Part shown: positions 8,682-16,700 of the stretch, one piece after another
Numbering within the stretch: the stretch's first letter is position 1
How the letters are laid out: every line of letters begins with the position of its first letter
Assembly: GCF_006715635.1 (NCBI RefSeq)
Contig: NZ_VFNP01000002.1
Span: forward strand, 3,162,001-3,226,000
DNA length: 64,000 nt
Direction of reading: 5' to 3'
Origin: Streptomyces sp. SLBN-118
GTDB lineage: Bacteria > Actinomycetota > Actinomycetes > Streptomycetales > Streptomycetaceae
The notes under the pieces: generated by a model
Databases searched by the model: none
The model's input: the letters and a program-made list of their open reading frames with translations, nothing else
Told to the model about the DNA's origin: nothing
Position numbers and translations under genes: made by a program

Positions 8682-11252
8682 TTACAGCAGGCCGTCCCAC
8701 ATCTGCTCAAGCAGCACCGACCACCAGCTCTCCGGTGACGCGAGCGCCGCCGGGTCGAGTGCGGCGAGCTGGGCCTGGAAGTCGACCGTCCAGCGGCCGG
8801 CCTGCTCCGGGTTGAGGTTGAAGCGCAGCCGCCACATCCGGCCGAGCAGGGCCAGGCACCGTACGAACTCCGGAAGGCCGCTGTTCACGAACTGCGGCGC
8901 CACCGGCTGACCGCCCGGGCCCGCCTCCACCGGGACCGCGACAATGTGCGCGGTCCCGTACTGGACGCAGATCGCGCGGCCGAAGTCGCTGCCCACCACC
9001 AGATACGAACCCGCGTCGGCCGCGGGCTGCACCTGCCGCTGGGCCGCGAGCTCGGCCAGCGTCGGGACGACCGGCTGCGCGGGCTGGGCCCAGAAGAAGG
9101 GATTGAAGTCGCCCGGCAGACCTGCCCACACCAGCGTGGCGGCCACGATCTCCGGCACACCCTGACGCGAGACGCCCCGCTGGTCGAACCGGCAGATGCC
9201 CTGCGGCCCGAACGCGGCAAGCAGCTCCTGCGCGATGCCCTCCGGAGGGATCGGCGGGGCAGGCGGCATCTGCGGCAGCGGGGCACGCACGGGCGCGGGG
9301 CGCGCCGGGCCGTCGGCGACCTGGTGCAACTCCCCCTGGTGCGCCAGCAGTTGCTGCATGCCCTGCTGGCGGGACGCGTGGTCCTTGCCGTACGGGGCGA
9401 TCGAGGTGATACGTGCCTGCGGCCAGCTCTCCCGGATCATCCGCGCGCAGTACGCACCGGGAAGCTCGCACGATTCCAGCTCGGTGTGCAGCTCCAGCAC
9501 CTGCTGCGGCGGCACGTTCATGGCGCGCAGCTCGTGCAGGATCTGCCACTCCGGGTGCGGAGTGCCGGGTGCCGATCGGCGGATCAGCTGGGCCTCGGAG
9601 CCGTCGGGCGCGCGGTAGCGCAGCACGGCCTGGTAGCCGGGGCCGACGGTGGGCATGCCGGTCGGCTGCTGCGGATAGCCGTACGCGGGCGGCTGAACGC
9701 CGTGCGGCGGCTGGGGCGCAGGCGGAACGGCACCGGGCGGCGGGCCGGGAGGAGCACCGGGCGGGCCGGGCGGCTGGGGCACGCCGGGGCCCGCCTGGGC
9801 GGGACCGGCGAGCATCGTCGCGGCATGGTGCACGCCACCACCGGGCGGACCAGGAGGCGTCGGTGCGCCGGGCGGACCGGGAGGCTGGGGCGCACCAGGG
9901 GCTCCGGGCGCGCCGGGAGGGCCCGGGGGCCGCGGAGCACCGGGAGGCTGCGGGGCACCGGGACCCATCCGGCTCGGGTCCGCCAGCATCGTCGCAGCGT
10001 GGTGCACGCCACCCGGCGGCGGGGTGGAACCGGGAGGAGCGGGCGAACCGGGAGGCTGCGGCCCCTCCGGGCCGAGCTGCGGGACAAGCTGCGTCGGCAG
10101 GTAGCCGCCCGCCGGAGCGCCGGGAGCACCCGGCCCCGACGGCGGCGGCGTCGCGCCGGGCCGCGCGCCCGGAGTGCCGGGCGCCCCGGGCGGCGGCGGA
10201 GTCGTAGAACCGCTGCCACGCGAAGCGCCGCGGGCGGCACGGGGCGGCAGGACCGCCTTGCTCGTCGCCGCGTCCGCGATGTCGGCGGCGCCGGGGCTCA
10301 CGGGTCCGGCAGGTCCCGCAGGTCCGGCGGGCGCACCGGTTCCCGGCCGGTCGAGTGCCGGGGCGACCGCGGTCCGTGGCAGCTGGCTGCCACCGGACAT
10401 CAGCGCGGTCGGCGCATCGGCGCCGGTGGCCGGCGGCGGGGTGTCGTCGTCGTCCGACCCGGAGATCGGCGGCGCGAAGACGGTGGCGGGCAGCGGTACG
10501 GACGCGTCGTCCGGCCCGGCCGCGCTGGTGTCCGTCCACGGGGTGGCCCCGGGCGGCGGGGCGGGCTCGGAGGCCGTGGGCTCGTAGTCACCGCCACGGG
10601 CGCCGGGCCAACCGGCCCCGCCCTGCGAGGCGTCGGCACCTGAGCCCCCGCCTGCGGAACCGGCCGAGGACCCGGCTGCGGGCCACGCCGAACCGGAAGC
10701 GGACGACGAACTCCCGCCCGCCTGAGAGGCGTTGGGACCCGCGGCGGCCGAAGCCGCGGCAGGCGCCGACCAGTCGGCCCGCGACGACGGCGAAGAATCA
10801 GTACCGGAACCGGAACCGGAACCCGCACCGGCAGGCGACGCGCCCGAAGCCGCAGCCGACTCCGGCGACCGCCGGTCGGGGATCCCGATCCTGTCCGCCG
10901 CCTCCTGGAGCCACTCCGGCGGGCTCAGCAGGAACGACGTCTGATTCAGGTCGATCCGCTGCGGCGGCTCCGGCGCGGCAGCGGCCGCCTCCTGAACCCC
11001 GTACTCCTCCTCGTACCGGCGGATCACCTCACCCACCGGCAGTCCCGGCCACAGCGTTGCCTCCCCGCTGTCCCGCGCGATCACCAGCCGCTGCTCACCG
11101 CCGTCCGAGCGCGCACCGCCCTCGCGGTCCTCCGCCCACACCACGAAGCCCAGCTCGAACTCCCTCACCCGCACTTCGCGGTGCTGGTACGCGGGCACGT
11201 CGCCGTTGACCCACTCTTCCGCGCGCTCCTGCGCCTGCGCGAAGGTCACCAT
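8682..11252 (-). CDS. Multidomain YrhB(Imm35)-like / deaminase-like / SUKH-4 protein
   Basis: 856 residues. Residues 1-85 (TFAQAQERAEEWVNGDVP ... LVIARDSGEATLWPGLP) look like a YrhB/Imm35 immunity-type domain. About 98-125 is a conserved linker (DLNQTSFLLSPPEWLQEA). About 130-520 is low-complexity Pro/Gly/Ala/Ser with collagen-like PPGPPGAPG runs. About 525-650 holds a deaminase-like domain with an HTE motif near 589 and a C-x6-C pair (CELPGAYC) near 595-602. About 660-856 is a SUKH-4 domain (FNPFFW, VNSGLPEFVRCL, then a C-terminal WW..LLEQMWDG). SUKH and Imm35 domains normally neutralise polymorphic toxins, and the deaminase fold is a common toxin warhead; fusing all in one protein is notable. 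No secretion signal. The ATG at 11252 is 7 bases behind the upstream WHH-SUKH gene. Confidence 0.85.
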   Translation of the reverse strand: MVTFAQAQERAEEWVNGDVPAYQHREVRVREFELGFVVWAEDREGGARSDGGEQRLVIARDSGEATLWPGLPVGEVIRRYEEEYGVQEAAAAAPEPPQRIDLNQTSFLLSPPEWLQEAADRIGIPDRRSPESAAASGASPAGAGSGSGSGTDSSPSSRADWSAPAAASAAAGPNASQAGGSSSSASGSAWPAAGSSAGSAGGGSGADASQGGAGWPGARGGDYEPTASEPAPPPGATPWTDTSAAGPDDASVPLPATVFAPPISGSDDDDTPPPATGADAPTALMSGGSQLPRTAVAPALDRPGTGAPAGPAGPAGPVSPGAADIADAATSKAVLPPRAARGASRGSGSTTPPPPGAPGTPGARPGATPPPSGPGAPGAPAGGYLPTQLVPQLGPEGPQPPGSPAPPGSTPPPGGVHHAATMLADPSRMGPGAPQPPGAPRPPGPPGAPGAPGAPQPPGPPGAPTPPGPPGGGVHHAATMLAGPAQAGPGVPQPPGPPGAPPGPPPGAVPPAPQPPHGVQPPAYGYPQQPTGMPTVGPGYQAVLRYRAPDGSEAQLIRRSAPGTPHPEWQILHELRAMNVPPQQVLELHTELESCELPGAYCARMIRESWPQARITSIAPYGKDHASRQQGMQQLLAHQGELHQVADGPARPAPVRAPLPQMPPAPPIPPEGIAQELLAAFGPQGICRFDQRGVSRQGVPEIVAATLVWAGLPGDFNPFFWAQPAQPVVPTLAELAAQRQVQPAADAGSYLVVGSDFGRAICVQYGTAHIVAVPVEAGPGGQPVAPQFVNSGLPEFVRCLALLGRMWRLRFNLNPEQAGRWTVDFQAQLAALDPAALASPESWWSVLLEQMWDGLL

Positions 11253-11259
11253 CGGGCCG

Positions 11260-12243
11260 TCACCCCTCGTCCGAGATCGGGACGGCGCGCGCGAAGCCGC
11301 CGTCCACCATCAGGTTCGCCACGGTCTCCAGCTCCGGCGGGTTGCCCGCCAGCCGTCGCAGAAAACCGTCGAAGTCGTCGCCGCACGGCAGCAGCAGCCG
11401 TTCCACGCGCTGCTGCGCGGTCCAGCCGTCCTGGTCGCGGGCGTCGTCGTACGCGCAGAACCACACCGTGCCGGTCGCGGAGCCCTTCACCTTCACGGCC
11501 AGGATGCCGCCCTGGACGAACGCGACGCCCAGATAGTCCTTCGTCAGGTGGTCCCGCAGGCACTTGTTGACGTACAGCAGGTCATTGACCGCGGCCTCGT
11601 CCCGCACCGTGAAGAACGGCTGGTCGATCAGCAGTCCCAGCTCGGCGTCGAGCGCCGCTCCGACCGGGGCGCAGCCGCCCGCCGCCTTCAGGAAGGTGCG
11701 GTACGCGCCGGGGAGCCGGTAACCCAGGTCCTCCTCGACGCCCAGCAGTTGCTGCTCGGTCACCGAGACCACGCCCTTGGGGAGCCCGAAGTGCGCGGGC
11801 CGGGTCTCCTGGAGCGGCCGCGTGCCCCGCTTGCTCTGGTCCACGGGCGCCGTCGCCAGACCGCCGTGGTGCCGCAGCAGCGCCTTCACCTCGACGGGGA
11901 CCAGCTCCAGGCGGCGCGTGCCCGGCACGTGATGCCAGGTCCAGCCGTGCGGCGTCGCGACCGCCGGGAGCGTGTCCCACAGCGCATGGCCGTCGGCGTG
12001 CAGCGCCGCGTTCGCCGATACGTAGTCGGTGAGCCGCAGTTCGTCGACGCCGAAGCCCTCCGGCGGCTCGGCGATCTCCGCGGCGGCGCGCGCGTACGGC
12101 GAAAAGTCCGGATAGCCGTTCTCGTCCACACGCACACCTCTGGGGTGGCGCGAGGCCCGGACCGGATCCGGGAAGTTCACGAGCTGCCCGGCATAGGCGG
12201 CGTTCGGTGGCGCGGCCGTGTGCCCGAGCCGACCTGTCGTCAT
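11260..12243 (-). CDS. WHH nuclease-like domain fused to SMI1/KNR4 (SUKH-1) domain
   Basis: 327 residues from the ATG at 12243, chosen for its AGGGGG site and because MTTGRLGHTAAPPNAAYAG is the conserved family start; an upstream in-frame ATG at 12333 is less likely. Residues 40-130 contain GYPDFSPYA and then GWTWHHVPGTRRLELVP (W103-H104-H105) with a later HHGG, the pattern of WHH-type HNH/endonuclease-VII toxins. Residues about 155-327 form a SMI1/KNR4 domain (VEEDLGYRLPGAYRTFLKAA signature). A nuclease-like warhead and an immunity-type domain thus share one chain. It is first in a two-gene operon with the 8682-11252 gene. Confidence 0.88.
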   Translation of the reverse strand: MTTGRLGHTAAPPNAAYAGQLVNFPDPVRASRHPRGVRVDENGYPDFSPYARAAAEIAEPPEGFGVDELRLTDYVSANAALHADGHALWDTLPAVATPHGWTWHHVPGTRRLELVPVEVKALLRHHGGLATAPVDQSKRGTRPLQETRPAHFGLPKGVVSVTEQQLLGVEEDLGYRLPGAYRTFLKAAGGCAPVGAALDAELGLLIDQPFFTVRDEAAVNDLLYVNKCLRDHLTKDYLGVAFVQGGILAVKVKGSATGTVWFCAYDDARDQDGWTAQQRVERLLLPCGDDFDGFLRRLAGNPPELETVANLMVDGGFARAVPISDEG

Positions 12244-12335
12244 GGCGGTTGCCCCCTGCTGCGTTCCGGCTGGTTCAGGACAGCCTATGCGGTGGTGCAA
12301 CAGGGAGGTTCGACGCTCCACTTCCATCACCAACA

Positions 12336-12351
12336 GTCACAATCGTGTGAC
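12336..12351. promoter_or_regulatory. Perfect palindrome in the divergent SUKH/deaminase promoter
   Basis: GTCACA-ATCG-TGTGAC is an exact 6+4+6 inverted repeat inside the 218-bp gap between the divergent WHH-SUKH and YwqJ genes. The position fits an operator acting on both operons. No protein is assigned. Confidence 0.45.
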
Positions 12352-12461
12352 CGAATGCCGACGGGTCGACACGTTTCAGTGCCCCCGCTTCCGCACCACA
12401 CACCCCGTTTGGCAGGCTGTCCCAGCAACTCGGGGGAGTGCAGGGAGGGGACGAGCACACC

Positions 12462-12968
12462 ATGCACACAGCGCAACCGAATACTTCGGGTGATCCACGC
12501 CTCAGCTGGAGCAGCGCCGAGGCCCACCAGCCGCCCGCCCTGGGTCACCGTCGCGACGGCATCCTGCCGGCCGTCGCCGCCGCACTCTCCGTACGCGGCG
12601 AGACCCTCACCAGCACCGCGGGAAAGGCAGACCAGCCACCCGCACTTCACCCGCTCGTACAGGATTTCCTCGACACCCTCACCAGCGGCCAGCGCGAACG
12701 CTTCACCGGCCGCTGCCCGGAGGCGATCCTGCTCTCGCGCCATCTCACGGCGGCCGAGTCGCAGCGCTCGAAACGGGCGCAGCGCAGGCCACTGACCCAC
12801 AGCGAAGCCAAACGGTCCTTGAAGCAGGCCAAGTTGACGGCACGTAGGATCCGAGAGGACGGCGACCCGCTGCACGGCAGTTACGCACCACCCTGCCGGT
12901 CCTGTACGGCCATGCTCGACCACTTCGGGGTACGCCCCGTCGATCCGACCCCACCCGAGAACGGCTGA
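12462..12968 (+). CDS. YwqJ-related deaminase-like protein
   Basis: 168 residues from the ATG at 12462, with GGAGGGG upstream (an in-frame GTG at 12438 is the alternative). The zinc-deaminase pattern is visible: C85-x-E87 (TGRCPEAILLS) and P144-C145-x-x-C148 (APPCRSCTAML), as in YwqJ-family nucleic-acid deaminases of polymorphic toxins. Here it is a stand-alone cytoplasmic protein without an N-terminal delivery domain. It is followed 10 bases later by a SUKH-3 gene, the expected immunity partner. Confidence 0.88.
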   Translation: MHTAQPNTSGDPRLSWSSAEAHQPPALGHRRDGILPAVAAALSVRGETLTSTAGKADQPPALHPLVQDFLDTLTSGQRERFTGRCPEAILLSRHLTAAESQRSKRAQRRPLTHSEAKRSLKQAKLTARRIREDGDPLHGSYAPPCRSCTAMLDHFGVRPVDPTPPENG

Positions 12969-12978
12969 TCCCGCACCG

Positions 12979-13470
12979 ATGCCCGACCACCTGAGCACCA
13001 CCCGCTTCCCCGTCTCCGTGGACGCGGCCCTGCGCGAGGCCGGATGGCAGCCCGGTCGCTGGGACATCAAGCTGGCCGAGCACTGGGCGGACACGCTGCG
13101 CGCGCATGTCTCGCCGGGCGGCCACCGGCACTCGGTCTTTCCGGCGGCCGTCGAGGCATGGGCGGAGTTCGGCGGGCTGCGGGTGACGGCACCGGGCCCG
13201 GGACGGCAGACGGCTCCGAATCCTGTGCGCTTCGACCCGCTGGCCGGGCTGCATCTGGCGCGTACGCTCGCCGATCTGGGGCGGGCGCTGGACACCGAGG
13301 TCTGCCCGCTCGGGGAGGAAGGCGAGGGCCAGGCCGTGCTCGCCATCGACAGCGAGGGCCGCGTATACAGCCTGGACCACACCGGCGACTGGTATCTCGG
13401 CCCGGACATCGACCAGGCGCTCGCCACCCTGGTCACCGGCACCCAGCCGGCCCGTCTGACCCTGGGCTGA
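12979..13470 (+). CDS. SUKH-3 domain immunity-type protein
   Basis: 163 residues with the SUKH-3 layout: AALREAGWQPGRWD near the start, then FPAAVEAWAEFGGL, a FDPLAGLHLARTL segment, and C-terminal VLAIDSEGRVYSLDHTGDWY. SUKH-3 proteins bind and neutralise YwqJ-type deaminases in several polymorphic toxin systems. The gene is 10 bases behind the YwqJ gene, so the pair probably works as toxin-like enzyme and inhibitor. Confidence 0.9.
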   Translation: MPDHLSTTRFPVSVDAALREAGWQPGRWDIKLAEHWADTLRAHVSPGGHRHSVFPAAVEAWAEFGGLRVTAPGPGRQTAPNPVRFDPLAGLHLARTLADLGRALDTEVCPLGEEGEGQAVLAIDSEGRVYSLDHTGDWYLGPDIDQALATLVTGTQPARLTLG

Positions 13471-13478
13471 AGCACCCC

Positions 13479-14810
13479 TCAGGCCGTTTGGGGACATCCG
13501 TTCCGGTTCGGCAGCACCGCCGAGACCCGGAAGCCGCCCGCGTCCGTCGGCCCCGACACAAAGACCCCGCCGAGCGCCAGCACCCGCTCCCGCATTCCCA
13601 CCAGGCCGTTTCCGCCGCTGGGCAGCCCCGCGTCCGCGGCCGCGCCGCTGGCGTCCGGGGCGCCGTTCTCCACCTGCATGGCGACCTCGGCGTCGCGATG
13701 CGCGAGCCGCACCATGACCTTGGCTCCGGCCGCATGCTTGTGGACGTTCGTCAGGGCTTCCTGGACGACGCGGTAGGCGGTCTGCTCGACCTCCGGCGCG
13801 TAGTCCCGCACCTCGCCGTGGACGGCGAGCTCGACCACCATCCCCGCCTGCCGGGACTCGCCCACCAGGCCCTCCAGATCGGCGAGGCCCGGCCCGTCGT
13901 CGGCCGCCGCGGCAGCTGCGGCGGCAGCGGCAGCCGCGACGGCGGCCAGCGGCACCGGTGCCACCGCGCGCTCCTTCTCCCCCGCCCGCAGTACCCCGAG
14001 CATCTCGCGCAGCTCGGTCAGCGCCTGGCGGCCCATGTCTCCCACCAGCGCGGCGTTCTTCACGGCTTTCTGCGGGTCCTTGAGCGCGACCGCCTGGAGT
14101 GCGGCGGCATGCACCACCATCAGGCTCACCCGGTGTGCCACGACGTCGTGCATCTCGCGCGCGATCCGGGTCCGCTCCTCCGTGCGCGCCCACTGGGCCC
14201 GCTGCTCGGCCCGGTCGGCCAGCAGCGACAGCTCCTGTTCCAGCGAGTCCGCGCGCTCGCGAAGGCTCTCCATGAGCCTGCGCCTTGCCCCTATGTAAAG
14301 GCCGAAGAGCACCGGCGGCGCGGTCAGGCCGAGCGACATGAAGCCCGCCATCGTCGGTACGTACCAGGCGCCGGGTTCGGGATCGAAGTCCGCGGTCGAG
14401 ACGTCCTGGCGTACGCGTACGAAGGTGACGATCAGCGTCGCGGTCAGCGACATCCCCGCGAGCGTCGCGGTGATCCTGCGCGGTACGTCGGACGCGGCGA
14501 GTGTGTACAGGCCGACGACGCCCATGAGATAGCCCATCTCGGCCGGCGTGGTCGCGATCGACACCAGTACCACGGCGATCGGCCATCGCCGCCGCAGAAC
14601 CAGTACGGATCCGACGACCAGCCCGAAGAGCACCCCGACGGGCACGGGAATCGCGGCCTGGTCCGCGAAGCCCACACCCTCCAGAGCGCACTCGAAGGCG
14701 GAGACGAGCCCGAGCCCCACGTCCAGTGCGGCACTGCGCCGTCGTCCCCACCACAGCCAGGTACGGGCGGGCATGCCCGTGGCGTCCTGCTGTGCCCCCG
14801 TTGTGGTCAT
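13479..14810 (-). CDS. Orphan sensor histidine kinase, NarL/HisKA_3 type
   Basis: 443 residues. About five membrane helices lie in the first 175 residues, then a coiled-coil and the HisKA_3 phospho-acceptor motif REMHDVVAHRVSL with His221. An alanine run of roughly 15 residues follows near 288-302, then the ATPase domain (QEALTNVHKHA N-box, GNGLVGMRERV G-box). Kinases of this type pair with LuxR-class response regulators, but none is adjacent, so it is an orphan in this window. It converges with the SUKH-3 gene; the two stops are about 8 bases apart. Confidence 0.93.
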   Translation of the reverse strand: MTTTGAQQDATGMPARTWLWWGRRRSAALDVGLGLVSAFECALEGVGFADQAAIPVPVGVLFGLVVGSVLVLRRRWPIAVVLVSIATTPAEMGYLMGVVGLYTLAASDVPRRITATLAGMSLTATLIVTFVRVRQDVSTADFDPEPGAWYVPTMAGFMSLGLTAPPVLFGLYIGARRRLMESLRERADSLEQELSLLADRAEQRAQWARTEERTRIAREMHDVVAHRVSLMVVHAAALQAVALKDPQKAVKNAALVGDMGRQALTELREMLGVLRAGEKERAVAPVPLAAVAAAAAAAAAAAADDGPGLADLEGLVGESRQAGMVVELAVHGEVRDYAPEVEQTAYRVVQEALTNVHKHAAGAKVMVRLAHRDAEVAMQVENGAPDASGAAADAGLPSGGNGLVGMRERVLALGGVFVSGPTDAGGFRVSAVLPNRNGCPQTA

Positions 14811-14962
14811 GTCTTCCAGCCTACGGGCGGGCGCATCTCATTTTCCCGGGAGTGCGGGCGGCCTGCGGACAAGTGCCGTCGCATCAAGGGCGGGTGGTAC
14901 GGCATAGTGTGGTGTGCCGAGTCGCTGGCCCGGAGATATGTCCGGATTGGCCTCGCCTGCTA

Positions 14963-15034
14963 TCCCCTGTGGTGTAATTGGCAGCACAGTGGCTTTTGGT
15001 GCCATTAGTCCGGGTTCGAGTCCTGGCAGGGGAG
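14963..15034 (+). tRNA. tRNA-Gln (anticodon TTG)
   Basis: A complete 72-base cloverleaf. Acceptor TCCCCTG (14963-14969) pairs with CAGGGGA (15027-15033). The anticodon stem GTGGC/GCCAT encloses loop TTTTGGT with anticodon TTG at 14996-14998, reading CAA. The T-loop TTCGAGT is at 15015-15021. The discriminator is G, and the 3' CCA is not encoded (CCT follows). It lies just upstream of glmU. Confidence 0.95.
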
Positions 15035-15142
15035 CCTCTTGCTTCAGTTCTGACTCTCAGGGTCAGGACCCGCTCTTATTTGGCCCCTGAAACCCCCCGG
15101 TATCCTTCGGATGTCCACCACCCGAAGCCGAAGGGCATTTCC

Positions 15143-16591
15143 GTGAGCTCCAACCGCCCGGCAGCCGTCGTCGTCCTCGCAGCGGGTGAGGGCACCCGCA
15201 TGAAGTCGAAGACCCCCAAGGTCCTGCACGAAATCTGCGGGCGCTCGCTCGTCGGACATGTCGTCTCCGCGGCACGCGAGCTGGACCCCGAGGACCTCGT
15301 CGTCGTGGTCGGCCACGCGAGTGAGCAGGTCAAGGAACACCTCGCCGAGCAGTTCGCCGGCACCCGCACCGCCTTCCAGGCCGAGCAGAACGGCACCGGC
15401 CACGCCGTGCGGATGGCGCTCGAAGAGCTCGGCCGGACCCCCGAGGGAACCGTCGTCGTCGTGTGCGGCGACACCCCCCTGCTGTCCGGCGAGACACTGA
15501 GCGCGCTCGCCGCTACGCACACCGCCGACGGCAACGCCGTGACCGTGCTGACCGCCCAGGTACCCGACTCGACCGGCTACGGCCGGATCGTGCGGGACGG
15601 CGTCACCGGCGCCGTCACCGCGATCGTCGAGCACAAGGACGCCACCGACGACCAGCGCGCCATCCTGGAGATCAACTCCGGTGTCTTCGCCTTCGACGGG
15701 CAGTTGCTCGCGGACGCGCTCGGCAAGGTGCGTACGGACAACAGCCAGGGCGAGGAGTACCTCACCGACGTCCTCGGCATCCTGCGCGAGGCCGGTCACC
15801 GGGTCGGCGCCTCGGTCGCGGGCGACCACCGCGAGATCCTCGGCATCAACAACCGCATCCAGCTCTCCGAGGCGCGCAAGCTGCTCAACGAGCGCCTGCT
15901 GGAGCGGGCGATGCTGGCCGGGGTCACGGTCGTCGACCCGGCTTCGGTGTTCGTCGATGTGACGGTGACCTTCGAGCGGGACTCGGTCGTGCACCCGGGC
16001 ACCCAGCTGCTCGGCACGACGCACCTGGCCGAGGGCGCCGAGGTCGGCCCCAACTCGCGTCTCAAGGACACCGCCGTCGGCGCGGGCGCCCGCGTGGACA
16101 ACACGGTGGCGGATTCCGCAGTCGTCGGCGCATCGGCCTCGGTCGGTCCGTACGCGTATCTGCGCCCCGGCACCAACCTCGGCTTCAAGGCCAAGGCCGG
16201 CACGTACGTGGAGATGAAGAACTCCACGATCGGCGAGGGGACCAAGGTCCCGCATCTCTCCTATGTCGGCGACGCGACGATCGGCGAGTACACCAACATC
16301 GGCGCCGCGAGCGTGTTCGTGAACTACGACGGCGAGGCCAAGCACCACACGACGATCGGCTCACACTGCAAGACGGGCTCGGACAACATGTTTGTGGCAC
16401 CCGTCACGGTCGGGGACGGCGCCTACACGGCGGCCGGTTCGGTCATCACCAAGGACGTGCCCGCCGGTTCACTGGCCGTGGCGCGGGGCCAGCAGCGGAA
16501 TATCGAGGGCTGGGTGGCCCGCAAGCGCCCCGGCAGCGCGGCCGCACAGGCGGCCCATGCGGCAACGGAAGCGGTCGCCGAGGAGAACTGA
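15143..16591 (+). CDS. glmU: Bifunctional UDP-N-acetylglucosamine pyrophosphorylase / GlcN-1-P acetyltransferase
   Basis: 482 residues, the standard length. The N-terminal uridyltransferase begins with the nucleotide motif LAAGEGTRMKSKTPKVLHE; the C-terminal left-handed beta-helix (from about 255) shows hexapeptide repeats and the acetyltransferase site (VNYDGEAKHHT, GSDNMFVAPV). It makes UDP-GlcNAc for peptidoglycan in the cytoplasm. The GTG at 15143 is chosen: AAGGG precedes it and SSNRPAAVVVLAAGEGT is the family start. The frame stays open upstream through the tRNA but is not coding there. Next genes: prs and rplY. Confidence 0.97.
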   Translation: MSSNRPAAVVVLAAGEGTRMKSKTPKVLHEICGRSLVGHVVSAARELDPEDLVVVVGHASEQVKEHLAEQFAGTRTAFQAEQNGTGHAVRMALEELGRTPEGTVVVVCGDTPLLSGETLSALAATHTADGNAVTVLTAQVPDSTGYGRIVRDGVTGAVTAIVEHKDATDDQRAILEINSGVFAFDGQLLADALGKVRTDNSQGEEYLTDVLGILREAGHRVGASVAGDHREILGINNRIQLSEARKLLNERLLERAMLAGVTVVDPASVFVDVTVTFERDSVVHPGTQLLGTTHLAEGAEVGPNSRLKDTAVGAGARVDNTVADSAVVGASASVGPYAYLRPGTNLGFKAKAGTYVEMKNSTIGEGTKVPHLSYVGDATIGEYTNIGAASVFVNYDGEAKHHTTIGSHCKTGSDNMFVAPVTVGDGAYTAAGSVITKDVPAGSLAVARGQQRNIEGWVARKRPGSAAAQAAHAATEAVAEEN

Positions 16592-16700
16592 CCGGAAACA
16601 GGTGCGCCCATCTCGGCGTACCGTGATACGTGCACGCAAATTCGGCTGGCTCGCGCTGAGTACACCCGCGGCCAGGGAACACGTCTGAGGAGACAGTGCT

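Noticed and set aside
8946..10643. Long plus-strand open frame opposite the SUKH-4 gene
   Set aside because: Arg/Gly-rich shadow of the Pro/Gly-rich coding strand; no ribosome-binding site and no motif.
14978..15142. N-terminal extension of glmU starting inside the tRNA
   Set aside because: It would translate the tRNA-Gln; the GTG at 15143 fits the family length and start.
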